This document shows, in pieces, positions 49,786-60,091 of a DNA stretch of 64,000 nucleotides. Source of the stretch: Actinoalloteichus fjordicus (GTDB lineage: Bacteria > Actinomycetota > Actinomycetes > Mycobacteriales > Pseudonocardiaceae). A model generated the notes under the pieces. The model was not told where the DNA came from and searched no databases. It worked only from the letters and a program-made list of their open reading frames with translations. The translations under genes and the position numbers were made by a program. Location: the NCBI RefSeq assembly GCF_001941625.1, contig NZ_CP016076.1, forward strand, positions 434,001 to 498,000. Direction: 5' to 3'. Numbering within the stretch: the first letter of the stretch is position 1; the number at the start of each line of letters is the position of its first letter.

Positions 49786-50162
49786 GGCTGCTCCGATCGG
49801 CCGAATCGATGCTGTCGGGCGAACGGTAAGCACGCCGCCCGGCGCCGCGTCGGCTGAGCTGCGGTTTTCCGCCGGTACGGATGAGCTGTGTCGCGCAGGC
49901 GGGGTGGATTAGCGCCGATCTCGGCGACGGTAGGACCGCCCTGCACCGATCGGCCGTCCCCGAACCCGTCGGCACTGAGCCGCCCGTGACCGGCAGGCCG
50001 CCGCGCCGGGCGGGCGGTCACCGCATCGAGCGCGGTGACCCGACTGGACGCATCCTCGGCCGCGATGGCCGAGTCCGGCGGACGGACCGTCCCGTGCTGT
50101 CGGCGGCCGGGCGACTCAAGAAGGACTCCCCCCGGCTCACCGCCGCTCGCCCTCCGCGCTGC
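49786..50162. other. 377-bp gap, no recognised gene
   Basis: The gap separates the VOC gene start from the 3' end of the short-chain dehydrogenase gene; both are on the minus strand. I see no RNA, repeat or strong hairpin beyond general GC-rich pairing. Confidence 0.5.
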
Positions 50163-51032
50163 TCAACTCTCCCGGACGGCTCGCATCGCGGAGTGCTGTG
50201 CCCGCGGCTTGAGGACGATGGAGTCGATGTTGACGTGTGCCGGGCGGGTGACCGCGAAGCCGATGGTCTCGGCGACGTCCTCGGCCGTCAGCGGCGTCAG
50301 GCCCGCGTAGACGCCTGCCGCGCGCTCGGCATCGCCGTCGAAGCGGACCAGCGAGAACTCGGTCTCGACCATGCCGGGCAGGATCTCGGTGAACCGGACC
50401 GGATCGGCGAGGTGCTCGCCGCGCAGCGTGCGGTGCAGCGCACTCTCGGCGTGCTTGGCGGAGGTGTACCCGGCGCCGTTGTCGTAGGCCTCGATCGCCG
50501 CGATCGAGGTGACGGTGACGACGTGGCCGTTTCCGGAGGCGATCAGGGCGGGCAGCAGCGCCTTCGTGATCCGCATCGTCCCGATGACGTTGGTCTCCCA
50601 CATCCAGCGCCAGTCGTCCTCGTCGGCCTCGGCGACCGGCGCCAGGCCTCGGGCGCCGCCCGCGTTGTTCACCAGCACCCGGGCGGCGGGGATCGCCGCG
50701 ACGAAGGCGGCCACCGAGTCCCGATCGGTGACGTCCAGTTGCAGGGCGGTGCCTGCGATCTCCTCGGCGAGGCGGGTCAGTCGGTCGACCCGGCGGGCGC
50801 CGATCACGACGTGGAAGCCCGCCTCGGCGAGCGTGCGGGCGGTGGCCTCGCCGATACCCGCGCTCGCCCCCGTGACCACGGCGACGGGGCGGTCGTCCCG
50901 CCCGGAGGGGGCGCCTGCCGAGGTCGTCACGTCGTTCGCGGGCTTGAGGTCGTTCGCGGTCTTCATCGCGTCTGCCGCCGCGACGGCGGCGGTGTCGGTG
51001 TCGCTGGCGCGGTCTGCCTCACTCGTGTTCAC
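50163..51032 (-). CDS. Short-chain dehydrogenase/reductase
   Basis: From GTG 51032 the product is 289 aa; ATG 50966 (267 aa) is an alternative that removes a low-complexity leader. Classical SDR motifs: VVTGASAGIGEATARTLAEA (NAD(P) binding), VLVNNAGG, the catalytic Ser in VTVTSIAAIEAYD and YTSAKH (Tyr-x3-Lys). YdfG/Rv0484c-like NADP-dependent reductase; substrate unknown. Its position near mshA matches the mycobacterial order. Confidence 0.9.
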   Translation of the reverse strand: MNTSEADRASDTDTAAVAAADAMKTANDLKPANDVTTSAGAPSGRDDRPVAVVTGASAGIGEATARTLAEAGFHVVIGARRVDRLTRLAEEIAGTALQLDVTDRDSVAAFVAAIPAARVLVNNAGGARGLAPVAEADEDDWRWMWETNVIGTMRITKALLPALIASGNGHVVTVTSIAAIEAYDNGAGYTSAKHAESALHRTLRGEHLADPVRFTEILPGMVETEFSLVRFDGDAERAAGVYAGLTPLTAEDVAETIGFAVTRPAHVNIDSIVLKPRAQHSAMRAVRES

Positions 51033-51204
51033 GGCTTCCGATGGTGCCCGATTCGCCGCCGCCGCACCGACCACCCGGCGGTGTGACGCGCGACACCGCA
51101 CGGTCGCCTGCGGCTCGACCGGCGCAGACCCCCTCGTGCGCCGGTTCGGCCGAGCGGCGGTCGTGGCCGGGGACCAGCCTGCGCCGGCCGGGCTGCGCAG
51201 GCAC

Positions 51205-52692
51205 TCAGCGGACGCGTCGGCCCGCCTGGACCGGGGGGCCGTCGATCGCGCAGTAGTGGCCGCGGGGACGCGCGGTGCCGGGCCGGTCGGGACGGTCGCT
51301 GATCAGCAGCGCCCCGATCAGCCCGCCGAACACCAGCAGCGCCGCGCACAGCACCATCGCGATGTGGAAGCCGTGGGTGAACGCCGTCGCGTCCTGGTAA
51401 TCGTCGCCGCTGATGCCCGCAGCCATCGGGAGCACCGCCACGGCGAGTAGTCCCGAGGCACGGGCGATCGCGTTGTTGACGCCCGAGGCCACCCCGGCGT
51501 GCCGGGTCTCGGCGGCGGTGAGCACGGTGGCCGTCAGCGGCGCGACGATCAGGGCCAGCCCCAGGCCGAAGACGATCACGGCGGGCAGGACGTCGCGCGG
51601 ATAGGACGAGCCCGGACCGATCCTGAGCATCAGCAGCACCCCGCCCGCCGCGAGCAGCGGACCGCCGCTCAGGAACAGCCGGGGACCGAGTCGATCGGCC
51701 AGCCCGCCGACCCTGGCGGAGAGCGCCAGCATGATCAGGGTGACCGGGAGCAGCGCCGTGCCCGCCAGGATCGGGGAGAACCCGGCCGCGACCTGGAGCT
51801 GCACCACCAGCAGGAAGAACACCCCGCCCAGTGCGGCGTAGACCGTCGCCGTGACGAGGTTCGCCGAGGTGAACTGGCGGTTGGCGAAGATGTCCGGCGG
51901 GAGCATCGGGTATCGACGTCGACGTTCGGTGGTCACGAAACCCGCCAGTGCGGCGATGCCGATCACCGCGCCCACGCCCACCGTCGCCGACCAGCCGCCG
52001 CCCGCCGCGATCAGGGCGAACGTGGCGCCGCCGAGCCCGAGGACGCCGAGCAGTCCGCCGAGGACGTCCAGCCGGGGCGCCGCCGCCGGGTCGCGGGACT
52101 CCGGCACCGCCCGCAGCACCAGGGCCACCACGGCGGCGGCCAGCGGAAGATTGATCAGGAAGATCCATCGCCAGCCGGGGCCTTCGACGAGCCAGCCCCC
52201 GAGGAACGGGCCGATGGCCGTCGCGATCCCGCCGAAGCCCGACCAGGCGCCGATGGCCTTGGCCCGGTCCTCGGGATGAAACGACGCGGAGATCAACGCC
52301 AGGCTGCCCGGCGTCAGCAGCGCCCCGCCGATGCCTTGCAGGACGCGCGAGGCCACGAGCATCTCGACCCCGACGGCCACCGCGCACAGCGCCGAGGCGA
52401 CGGCGAACCAGACGATGCCGACGACGAAGACCCGACGGCGGCCGTAGCGGTCCCCGAGCGAGCCGCCGAGCAGGATCAACGAGGCCAGCGTCAGGGTGTA
52501 ACCGTTGACCGTCCACTGGAGGTCGGCGAAATCGGCGTCGAGATCCCTTCCGAGGACGGGGAGGGCCACGTTGACCACCGTCGCGTCGATGCCCGCGATC
52601 GCCGAGCCGAGCACGGTGGCGAGCAGGAGCAGCCTGCCGGTGGCGGTGCCGAGCCTCACCTGCCCCGGACGTGCTGCCGCGCCTGCCGCCAT
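51205..52692 (-). CDS. MFS drug efflux transporter (DHA2, 14 TM)
   Basis: The 495-aa integral membrane protein has MFS motif A (GGSLGDRYGRRRVFVVG), the DHA2 entry motif (AIAGIDATVVNVALPVLGRD) and LQGIGGALLTPGSLALIS. About 14 hydrophobic segments are visible. It probably exports drugs or other small amphipathic compounds by proton antiport. No regulator gene adjoins it. Confidence 0.92.
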   Translation of the reverse strand: MAAGAAARPGQVRLGTATGRLLLLATVLGSAIAGIDATVVNVALPVLGRDLDADFADLQWTVNGYTLTLASLILLGGSLGDRYGRRRVFVVGIVWFAVASALCAVAVGVEMLVASRVLQGIGGALLTPGSLALISASFHPEDRAKAIGAWSGFGGIATAIGPFLGGWLVEGPGWRWIFLINLPLAAAVVALVLRAVPESRDPAAAPRLDVLGGLLGVLGLGGATFALIAAGGGWSATVGVGAVIGIAALAGFVTTERRRRYPMLPPDIFANRQFTSANLVTATVYAALGGVFFLLVVQLQVAAGFSPILAGTALLPVTLIMLALSARVGGLADRLGPRLFLSGGPLLAAGGVLLMLRIGPGSSYPRDVLPAVIVFGLGLALIVAPLTATVLTAAETRHAGVASGVNNAIARASGLLAVAVLPMAAGISGDDYQDATAFTHGFHIAMVLCAALLVFGGLIGALLISDRPDRPGTARPRGHYCAIDGPPVQAGRRVR

Positions 52693-52860
52693 GCGAGACC
52701 TCGCCTCGTGCGATCCCCGGACCGATCGACCCCGTCAGTGCTGCTCAGCGCCGGGTGATCTGAGGCTACGGCCACAGCCGACTCCCCTCAATTCGTGACG
52801 GGCGTCCCGCCCGCGCCGCCTGCTCTACGGTGCGGACGGCGACCGGGTCGCGAGGCAGGC

Positions 52861-54087
52861 TCAGTTCGTGGGCAGCTCGGCGATCGGGACGGCGTCGGCC
52901 ATCAGCTCGGCGCCGCGCTGATTCGGGTGCGAGCCGTCGCCGACGTCGAGATCGGATCGCAGTCGTTCCGGTCGCTCCGGATCACGGACCACGGTGTCGA
53001 GGTCGACCACCAGATCGAAGTGTGTCGAGCGATGCAACGCGGCGTTCAAGGCGATACGGGCCGTCTCGACCTCCGGGCTGAACGATCGGTGCGCCCCGAA
53101 CGGGGTCACCGTGGTCACCACGACGAACAGGCCCCGCGCGCGGCTCTGATCGGCCATGTCCTCCAGCGCGGCCAACACCGTGGGGGTGTCCGCCCCGTTC
53201 CGGAGATCGTTGCCGCCCGAATTGAGGATGACGGTGCGTGCGCCTGCCAGCGAGAGGACGTCCCGATCGAGCCGGTCGAGCTGGCTGCTGCCGCCGTAGG
53301 TCGTCGAGGTGATGATCTGATTGCCGGAGATCGAGGCGTTCGCGACGGCCAGCGTTCGCGGCCCCGAGACCTTCGCCAGTCGATCGGAGAGCAGGTCCGG
53401 CCAGCGTCGCGAAGCGGCCATGTCGGAGCCGACCCCGTCGGCGGTCGAGCTGCCGAGCACCACGACGGTGCCCCGCGCCGTGCCGCCGTAGATGACCGCG
53501 GCCCCGACCACCGGCCTGCTTCGATGTCGCTCGAACATCGCGCCGCCTGCGTCCATGCTGTGCTCGCCCGTCGCGAGCCAGGTGGGCTCGCCGGTCATCG
53601 AGTGCAGGGTGACCGGCCCGGTCGGGCCCGGCAGGTGATAGCTCACGACGAGCCGCGATCCGTCGCGGACGGCGAAGGGCACCGGGTCGGTGTAGACGCT
53701 CTCCCCGGCCGGGATGCGCAGTGCGGTCTGGCCGTCGTCGCGCAGCCGGACCCGGCCGCCGAGCGCGATCGCGGGCCCGTCGTTCAACGGCCTGGCGAGG
53801 GTGACGGCCTCCACGTCCAACGGCGTTAGTCCGTAGGTGTTGTCTAGTCGTAGGCTGATCGCGTCGCCGCCCGCGCTGACGCGGATGACGGTGCGGACGG
53901 TGACATCGGTGAAGCCGAGCGACTCCGGCTGGGCCTCCTGCGGAGGCTGCGGCGCAGCGGACCAGGTCGTGATCCCCGCCTGCGGATCGAGTGCGACAGG
54001 CAGCGCCTCCTTCGTCGGGCCCATCGGGAGCACCGACAGCACGGCGAGACCGCCGAGGACCAGAGCGGCTGAGGTGAGCCTGCGCAT
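52861..54087 (-). CDS. Secreted SGNH/GDSL-type hydrolase
   Basis: The 408-aa protein starts at ATG 54087, with aggagacccaca upstream. A signal peptide (1 to about 25) precedes a beta-rich N-terminal region and an SGNH hydrolase domain (about 205-405). Block I reads [11 protein letters not shown], in which the usual GDS is GSS; block III is NSGGNDL and block V is DGSHPN with the catalytic Asp and His. It is an extracellular esterase or lipase of unknown substrate. It is divergent from mshA across a ~294-bp region with no other gene. Confidence 0.88.
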   Translation of the reverse strand: MRRLTSAALVLGGLAVLSVLPMGPTKEALPVALDPQAGITTWSAAPQPPQEAQPESLGFTDVTVRTVIRVSAGGDAISLRLDNTYGLTPLDVEAVTLARPLNDGPAIALGGRVRLRDDGQTALRIPAGESVYTDPVPFAVRDGSRLVVSYHLPGPTGPVTLHSMTGEPTWLATGEHSMDAGGAMFERHRSRPVVGAAVIYGGTARGTVVVLGSSTADGVGSDMAASRRWPDLLSDRLAKVSGPRTLAVANASISGNQIITSTTYGGSSQLDRLDRDVLSLAGARTVILNSGGNDLRNGADTPTVLAALEDMADQSRARGLFVVVTTVTPFGAHRSFSPEVETARIALNAALHRSTHFDLVVDLDTVVRDPERPERLRSDLDVGDGSHPNQRGAELMADAVPIAELPTN

Positions 54088-54381
54088 TGTGGGTCTCCTG
54101 ATGGTGTGGTCGTGCCGCACACGGCCGTCGGGGCGCGCGTGCCATGCCCGCGATCTCCGCCGGGCGAGGTGTCCGACGTCTGTCGCACGCCCGCGGCAGG
54201 CAGATCGATCCTGCCGGTCGGGAAGCTCTGCCGGAAGAGTGTCGTTGAGCAACAGGGCGGGCTTCGTTCGGAGTCGAAGCCGAGTCAGAAGAAGCACGAG
54301 GAAAGGATGATGCAGCGTGGCCGAACTCGGCGCGTGCGTCCCGTCGGCAGCCGGGGCGAGCGGAGACAGCCAGGTGAGGTC

Positions 54382-55707
54382 ATGGGCGAGGTGACCGAGC
54401 TGAGGAGCCCGGCCAGGTCGCGGAATCCCCGTCGGGTCGCGGTGCTGTCCCTGCACACCTCTCCGTTGGAACTGCCGGGCGTCGGCGACGCGGGCGGCAT
54501 GAACGTCTATGTCATGCAGACCGCGTTACGGCTTGCGGGTCGGGGTGTGGAGGTCGAGGTCTTCACCAGGGCGACCTCCTCCGACCTGCCGCCGGTGGTG
54601 GAACACGCCCCCGGCGTCCTGGTCCGCCATGTGATGGCGGGACCCTTCGAGGATCTGAGCAAGCAGGAACTGCCCGCCCAACTCTGTGCGTTCGCCGCAG
54701 GCGTCCTGCGGGTCGAGGCGCAGAGCGAGCCGGGGTACTACGACCTGGTGCACTCGCACTACTGGCTCTCCGGTCAGGTCGGCTGGCTGGCCAAGGAACG
54801 CATGGGGGTGCCGTTGGTGCACACGGCACACACCCTGGCGAAGGTGAAGAACGCCGCGCTGGCCGAGGGCGACGAACCGGAGCCTCGGGTCAGGGTGATC
54901 GGCGAGGAACAGGTCGTGGCCGCCGCGGATCGGCTGGTCGCCAACACGGCGTTCGAGTTCGACCAGCTGGTGTCCCTCTACGGCGCCAGATCGGAGTCGG
55001 TGGCCACCGTGCCGCCCGGTGTCGACCTGCACACCTTCGCGCCCGCCGACATCGGCCGGGCACGGGCGGAGTTGGGCCTGGCGGCGGACGCCGTGGTGCT
55101 GACCTTCGTCGGGCGCATCCAGCCGTTGAAGGCGCCGGACGTCCTGGTGCGGGCGGCGGCCAGACTCCTCGCCGAGGAGCCCGCGCTGCGGGAACGGCTC
55201 GTGGTGCTGATCGTCGGCGGCCCCTCCGGCACCGGGCTGGAACAGCCGGAGGCGTTGCAGAAGCTGTCCGCCGAACTCGGGATCGGCGATGTGGTGCGGT
55301 TCCTGCCGCCGAGGTCGGGCCCGGCGCTCGCGGCCGTCTACCGGGCGTCCGACGTGGTGGCCGTGCCGAGCCACAACGAGTCGTTCGGCCTGGTCGCCTT
55401 GGAGGCGCAGGCCTGTGGAACGCCGGTGGTGGCCGCAGCCGTCGGGGGGCTGCCGGTGGCGGTGGCCGACGGCCGGTCCGGCAGGCTGGTGTACTCGCAC
55501 GACCCCGCCGAGTGGGCGCGGATGCTGCGCTCGGTCGCCGTGGATCGGGAGCACCGGGCCGCCCTGGCGGCAGGCGCACTGGCCCACGCTCGCCGATTCT
55601 CCTGGGACAGCACGACGGACTCGCTGATGGCGACCTATCGTGAGGCGATCGGAGCCTTCGGTGAGGACGGTGTCCGCCGACTCGGACGAGAGGGCAGGGC
55701 AGGGTGA
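54382..55707 (+). CDS. mshA: D-inositol-3-phosphate glycosyltransferase (mycothiol biosynthesis)
   Basis: The 441-aa protein from ATG 54382 (caggtgaggtc upstream; ATG 54310 is possible) is a GT4 glycosyltransferase matching Msh[83 protein letters not shown]. It joins UDP-GlcNAc to inositol-3-phosphate, the first step of mycothiol synthesis, in the cytosol. Its presence is diagnostic of actinobacteria. It overlaps the next gene by 4 bp. Confidence 0.95.
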   Translation: MGEVTELRSPARSRNPRRVAVLSLHTSPLELPGVGDAGGMNVYVMQTALRLAGRGVEVEVFTRATSSDLPPVVEHAPGVLVRHVMAGPFEDLSKQELPAQLCAFAAGVLRVEAQSEPGYYDLVHSHYWLSGQVGWLAKERMGVPLVHTAHTLAKVKNAALAEGDEPEPRVRVIGEEQVVAAADRLVANTAFEFDQLVSLYGARSESVATVPPGVDLHTFAPADIGRARAELGLAADAVVLTFVGRIQPLKAPDVLVRAAARLLAEEPALRERLVVLIVGGPSGTGLEQPEALQKLSAELGIGDVVRFLPPRSGPALAAVYRASDVVAVPSHNESFGLVALEAQACGTPVVAAAVGGLPVAVADGRSGRLVYSHDPAEWARMLRSVAVDREHRAALAAGALAHARRFSWDSTTDSLMATYREAIGAFGEDGVRRLGREGRAG

Positions 55708-56222
55708 GCGACGCGGATACGGACCGGCGACAGGGGATCGAGGAGCTGATCGCCGTCGTCTTGGACGAGCGGGAGCTGACCTATCGGCGCGAGGGCGCCG
55801 GTCGGTTCACCGTCACCCTGCCCGGTGTGCGGAAGCTGGAGACGACCTGCCTGCTCACGGTGGGCGCGCAGGCGCTGCGGGTCGAGGCGTTCGTCTGCCG
55901 TGCACCCGACGAGGCCCACGAGCAGGTGTACCGCTATCTGCTGCGGAAGAACGCCCGGCTCTACGGCGTCCACTATTCGATCGACACGCTCGGTGACATC
56001 TACCTGATCGGACGGATCGGACTCTCCGCAGTCGACGAGGAGGAACTCGACCGAGTGCTCGGGCAGGTGCTGGAGACGGCGGACGGGGATTTCAACCTGC
56101 TGTTGGAGATCGGCTTCGCGAGTGCCATTCGGCGCGAGTTCCAGTGGCGGACCTCGCGCGGCGAGTCGACCCGGAATCTTGCGGCCTTCGACCATCTGTT
56201 CCGGGATCCAGACCCAGGCTGA
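55704..56222 (+). CDS. YbjN-domain protein
   Basis: The 172-aa protein starts at GTG 55704, overlapping the mshA stop. The YbjN/type III secretion chaperone-like fold is indicated by [20 protein letters not shown] and [20 protein letters not shown]. Members act as sensory or chaperone-like cytosolic proteins of uncertain function; this gene follows mshA in many actinobacteria (Rv0487 position). A small hairpin follows directly. Confidence 0.88.
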   Translation: MSDADTDRRQGIEELIAVVLDERELTYRREGAGRFTVTLPGVRKLETTCLLTVGAQALRVEAFVCRAPDEAHEQVYRYLLRKNARLYGVHYSIDTLGDIYLIGRIGLSAVDEEELDRVLGQVLETADGDFNLLLEIGFASAIRREFQWRTSRGESTRNLAAFDHLFRDPDPG

Positions 56223-56233
56223 GCTGGGCTGTT

Positions 56234-56249
56234 CGGCGCGGGAGCGCCG
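56234..56249 (+). terminator. Short hairpin after ybjN
   Basis: cggcgc-ggga-gcgccg (6 bp, extendable by about 2 bp) begins 12 bp beyond the stop codon and is a plausible terminator of the mshA-ybjN unit. Confidence 0.45.
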
Positions 56250-56710
56250 GACAAGCGCGGAGCGGCTTGGGAGAGAGGGGGAGTCGCGAACTCAAGCCGC
56301 CCCGCGCCAGGTCCCGTCTGTCGGATCGCTGAGCGGGGGGCACTCAGGACTCCTGACGGGGTCTGCGGTCCGACGGGGGAGGCGAACCGCAGGAGCTCTC
56401 GTCGGATCGGGGAGTGCGTGGGAGCCGATCCGGGAGAGCATTATCAACTTGGCAGAAGTTTCACATCCGGCACAAGGGGTTGGCACTGCTCCATTCGAGT
56501 GTATCGATCAGGGTTGTGTAACGGATCTATTGCATCAACTCGGACGGTAGTCAACATTGGTGAGCTGGCTCACCATCCATGGGGCGATCAGGCGAGAGCA
56601 CATCGATTCAAGAGCACTCTGAGTGATGATTTTCGGCGGCTCGCGACCCTTTCCTTGTCGTCCTGGTGGCTGCCTGCATCCTCGGCGGCAGGCCTGGCAG
56701 GCTGGGGCCC
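56250..56710. other. 461-bp leader region before gpm
   Basis: No gene is seen. A stretch around 56435-56640 is clearly AT-richer than its surroundings (for example gagcattatcaacttgg, ttgtgtaacggatctattgc) and is the likely promoter region of the phosphoglycerate mutase gene. The gpm start codon lacks a good ribosome-binding site. Confidence 0.5.
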
Positions 56711-57463
56711 ATGACTTCAGACGTGGGCACTCTGGTGCTGCTTCGACACGGCGAGAGCACCTGGAACGCCGAGAACCTGTTCACCGGGTGGGTCGACGTG
56801 CCGTTGTCGGAGAAGGGACTGGTGGAGGCCCGCCGAGGCGGCGACCTGCTGACGGCGGCGAACCTGCTGCCCGACATCGTGCACACCTCCTTGCTGCGCC
56901 GCGCCATCGGCACCGCCAATCTGGCACTGGACGCGGCCGACCGGCACTGGGTCCCGGTGCGGCGAGACTGGCGCCTCAACGAGCGGCACTACGGAGCCCT
57001 CCAGGGCAAGAACAAGAAACAGACCCTGGAGACCTACGGCGAGGAGCAGTTCATGCTCTGGCGTCGCTCCTACGACACGCCGCCGCCGGAGATCGCCCTC
57101 GGCGACGAGTACGGCCAGGACGCCGACCCGCGCTACGCGGACCTCGGTCCGGCGATGCCGCGCACCGAATGCCTCAAGGACGTGGTGACTCGGCTGCTCC
57201 CGTACTGGGAGGAGGCGATCGTGCCGGATCTCCGGGCGGGCCGCACCGTCCTGGTCGCTGCGCACGGCAACTCGCTGCGGGCCCTGGTCAAGCACCTGGA
57301 CGGGGTCTCCGACGAGGCCATCTCCTCGCTGAACATCCCCACCGGCATTCCGCTGCGCTACGACCTCGACGCCGACCTCACCCCGGTGCGTCCCGGCGGC
57401 ACCTACCTCGACCCGGACGCGGCGAACGAGGCCATCGCCGCCGTCGCCAATCAGGGTCGCTAG
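56711..57463 (+). CDS. gpmA: 2,3-bisphosphoglycerate-dependent phosphoglycerate mutase
   Basis: The 250-aa protein from ATG 56711 carries the phosphohistidine loop [20 protein letters not shown] and the second catalytic His in [20 protein letters not shown], plus [12 protein letters not shown]. It interconverts 3- and 2-phosphoglycerate in glycolysis. The gene lies between ybjN and senX3-regX3, as in mycobacteria (gpm1). No upstream Shine-Dalgarno sequence is obvious. Confidence 0.95.
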   Translation: MTSDVGTLVLLRHGESTWNAENLFTGWVDVPLSEKGLVEARRGGDLLTAANLLPDIVHTSLLRRAIGTANLALDAADRHWVPVRRDWRLNERHYGALQGKNKKQTLETYGEEQFMLWRRSYDTPPPEIALGDEYGQDADPRYADLGPAMPRTECLKDVVTRLLPYWEEAIVPDLRAGRTVLVAAHGNSLRALVKHLDGVSDEAISSLNIPTGIPLRYDLDADLTPVRPGGTYLDPDAANEAIAAVANQGR

Positions 57464-57490
57464 TCGTCGCGCCCGGCTCGACGTCGACTC

Positions 57491-57517
57491 GCCGAGGCCT
57501 GCCTGCGCGGCCTCGGC
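57491..57517 (+). terminator. Terminator after gpmA
   Basis: The perfect 8-bp arms gccgaggc (57491-57498) and gcctcggc (57510-57517) enclose an 11-nt loop, 28 bp past the stop codon. Confidence 0.6.
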
Positions 57518-57537
57518 CCGACACCGGCTGCCGCCGC

Positions 57538-57589
57538 GACATCGGCCGTTCACTCTTTCGAGGAGAACTCAGGGTGAACGGTCGGTGTC
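57538..57589 (+). promoter_or_regulatory. 16-bp hairpin with inverted GTTCAC half-sites upstream of senX3
   Basis: gacatcggccgttcac (57538-57553) pairs with gtgaacggtcggtgtc (57574-57589) over 16 positions with two G-U pairs and a 20-nt loop that contains gaggag. The arms carry inverted GTTCAC motifs, resembling phosphate-regulon (PhoP/RegX3) half-sites GTTCACC. It could be a second terminator or a RegX3 autoregulatory site 97 bp before the kinase gene. Confidence 0.5.
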
Positions 57590-57685
57590 GCAGCGTCGAA
57601 CATCTCGCCTCGGGACTGTCGAAGGCGTCACGTCTGCGCCGTTGACCCTGGGCTCATCGGGTGTCGGCGTGCTTACGATTCGGCT

Positions 57686-58933
57686 GTGGGCACGGTGGGT
57701 TCACTCGCGCTGTCGATCGGTCTCGTACTGGTCGGCGGCATCATCGGTCTCCTGATCGGCAGGCGGGCACGAAGGCCTTCCGCCAGAGACCGCTCCGTCG
57801 TCACGATCGCCGAGCTGCTGTCGCGGCTGATCGGCTCGGCCAAGAACGGCGTCGTCGTGCTCAATCGCTTCGGCGACGTCGTGATTCACAACGAGCGTGC
57901 CGTGGATCTGGGCGTGGTCCGGGCCAAGGTGCCCGACGCCAGGGCCAGGGCGGCCGCCGAGCGGGCGCTGATCGAGGACCGGACCGTGACGGTCGACCTG
58001 TCGCAGCCGACCAACCGGGGGCGCGCGCCGCGTGCCGTGGTCGCCGAGGCGAGACCCCTCGGCGACGGGTTCATCGTCGTCGACGCCGTCGACGAGTCCG
58101 AGGCGGTCCGGCTGGAGTCGACGAGACGTGACTTCGTGGCCAACGTCAGTCATGAGTTGAAGACCCCGGTCGGCGCGCTCGCGCTGCTCGCCGAGGCGAT
58201 CCTCGACGCGGCGGGCGAGCCGGAGCAGGTGCGCCGCTTCAGCGGCAAGATCCTGCACGAGGCGACCCGGCTGGGGACGCTGGTCACGGAGCTGATCGCC
58301 CTCTCTCGGTTGCAGGGCGCGGAGCGGCTGCCGGAGTTGACCGCGCTGGACGTGGACGACCTCGTCCAGGAGGCGCTCGGCCGATGCAGGCTCGCGGCCG
58401 AGTCCGCAGGCATCGACGTCACCACGGACGAGGACATGGGCCTCGAGGTGGACGGCGACCGGATGCTGCTGGTCACGGCGCTGTCGAACCTGATCGACAA
58501 CGCGATCTCCTACTCGCCGGAGGGCAGCCCGGTCAGCGTCAGCCGCAGGTTGGTGGCAGGCCACGTCGAGATCTCGGTGACCGACCGGGGGATCGGGATC
58601 GACCCGGAGCTCCAACAGCGCGTCTTCGAGCGGTTCTTCCGCGTCGACCAGGCACGATCCAGAGCCACCGGCGGCACCGGGCTGGGTCTGGCGATCGTCA
58701 AGCATGTCGCGGCCAATCACGGGGGGTCGGTTCGGCTGTGGAGCAGTCCCGGCACCGGATCGACGTTCACGCTCAGCGTGCCCGCGAAGGCCGCGCCGAG
58801 TCACGTTCCAGCCGAGCCGGGGGCGGCAGGCGCAGGTACCACAGGTGTGGAGGCGGCGGAGGTGGGCTCCGTCGCGATCGGCTCGGTCGGCGAGCGTCGG
58901 TCGACGGCCGTCCAACATGAAGGAGTGCAATGA
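57686..58933 (+). CDS. senX3: Phosphate-responsive sensor histidine kinase SenX3
   Basis: The 415-aa protein starts at GTG 57686. An N-terminal membrane anchor (LALSIGLVLVGGIIGLLIG) is followed by a PAS-like region, the HisKA phosphoacceptor in RRDFVANVSHELKTPVGALA, and HATPase_c (NLIDNAISYSPEG, DRGIGIDPELQ, GTGLGLAIVKHVAANHGG). A ~50-residue low-complexity C-terminal tail follows. SenX3 signals phosphate status through RegX3, with which the gene overlaps by 4 bp. No pst or phoU gene is in the window. Confidence 0.93.
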   Translation: MGTVGSLALSIGLVLVGGIIGLLIGRRARRPSARDRSVVTIAELLSRLIGSAKNGVVVLNRFGDVVIHNERAVDLGVVRAKVPDARARAAAERALIEDRTVTVDLSQPTNRGRAPRAVVAEARPLGDGFIVVDAVDESEAVRLESTRRDFVANVSHELKTPVGALALLAEAILDAAGEPEQVRRFSGKILHEATRLGTLVTELIALSRLQGAERLPELTALDVDDLVQEALGRCRLAAESAGIDVTTDEDMGLEVDGDRMLLVTALSNLIDNAISYSPEGSPVSVSRRLVAGHVEISVTDRGIGIDPELQQRVFERFFRVDQARSRATGGTGLGLAIVKHVAANHGGSVRLWSSPGTGSTFTLSVPAKAAPSHVPAEPGAAGAGTTGVEAAEVGSVAIGSVGERRSTAVQHEGVQ

Positions 58934-59610
58934 CGAGGGTGCTCATCGTCGAGGATGAGGAGTCCTTCTCCGAGCCGCTGGCCTTCCTGCTGCGCAAGGA
59001 GGGCTTCACCGCGGCAGTGGCGATGACCGGGCAGGAGGCGTTGGTCGAGTTCGACCGCAACGGCGCGGACATCGTGCTGCTGGACCTGATGCTGCCGGGA
59101 ATGAGCGGCACCGACGTGTGCAGACAGCTTCGCCAGCGGTCGGGCGTCCCGGTGATCATGGTCACGGCGCGCGACAGCGAGATCGACAAGGTCGTCGGCC
59201 TGGAACTCGGAGCGGACGACTATGTGACCAAGCCCTACTCCGCCCGAGAGCTGATCGCCAGGGTGCGAGCGGTCCTGCGGCGCGGCGGCGACTCCGACGA
59301 GCTGCCGTCGCAGGTCCTGGAGGCGGGTCCGGTCCGGCTGGACGTCGAACGCCACGTCGTCACGGTCTCGGGGACGGAGGTCAGCCTCCCGCTGAAGGAG
59401 TTCGACCTGCTGGAATACCTGCTGCGCAACGTCGGGCGGGTGCTGACCAGGGGCCAGCTCATCGACCGGGTGTGGGGAGCGGACTACGTCGGCGACACCA
59501 AGACGCTGGACGTGCACGTCAAGCGGCTGCGCTCCAAGATCGAACCAGATCCGGGGAACCCCACCTTCTTGATCACCGTCCGAGGCCTGGGATACAAGCT
59601 GGAGACCTGA
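58930..59610 (+). CDS. regX3: OmpR-family response regulator RegX3
   Basis: The 226-aa protein has a receiver domain (VLIVEDEESFSEPLAFLLRK; phosphoacceptor Asp in DIVLLDLMLPGMSGTDVC) and a C-terminal winged helix (LPLKEFDLLEYLLRNVGRVL, TLDVHVKRLRSKIEPDPGNP). It closely resembles mycobacterial and Streptomyces RegX3/PhoP-type phosphate regulators. It is co-translated with senX3 (ATGA). Confidence 0.95.
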   Translation: MTRVLIVEDEESFSEPLAFLLRKEGFTAAVAMTGQEALVEFDRNGADIVLLDLMLPGMSGTDVCRQLRQRSGVPVIMVTARDSEIDKVVGLELGADDYVTKPYSARELIARVRAVLRRGGDSDELPSQVLEAGPVRLDVERHVVTVSGTEVSLPLKEFDLLEYLLRNVGRVLTRGQLIDRVWGADYVGDTKTLDVHVKRLRSKIEPDPGNPTFLITVRGLGYKLET

Positions 59611-60091
59611 TCGGTGACGGTTCGCGACGACCTCGGCCATGCCGGGTGACCGCGACGGCGGCGCTACCGCCTGGCTACCCGCCACTGCGCACGACTCGCC
59701 GGTAGCGAAGCGGTAACGTTGCACGCCATGCGCCCAGCGGTGCGTGACGTCGGGTTACCTGACGACGGCCTTCGACTCTGCGACGTGCCTGAGGCCGGGC
59801 GAAGACGACGTGGTCGGCCGAGCGGACCCCTGCTCGACTCGACGCGGTCCGAGACGGCGGGGCGACGATTCGGCGGCGGTGACATCGGCCACCATGCGAG
59901 CGTCGCCCACCCGAGCGACGAGCGACCTGTGGACGTTGCCCGGCGGGGGCATGCGCAGCGTCTGGATGAGGTCTGGATGAGACTGATGGGAGTGTGCGGA
60001 CAACCGTGATGACCCCCGCATCAGGGCGACCCACGCGACAACCGTCGTGTTCCACTGGACGCACAGGCCCGACCGGGGCACGGTGGATCCA
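59611..60091. other. 481-bp gap after regX3 with a 17-bp imperfect inverted repeat
   Basis: gctaccgcctggctacc (59663-59679) and ggtagcgaagcggtaac (59701-59717) form an inverted repeat with three mismatches and a 21-nt loop, a probable terminator or binding site. The remainder shows no credible gene and includes the promoter region of the next gene. Confidence 0.5.

Noticed and set aside
53964-53990. Possible fourth copy of the structured repeat (gatccccgcctgcgg)
   Set aside because: The similarity is limited to about 15 bases inside the SGNH hydrolase gene, with no terminal repeat or hairpin.
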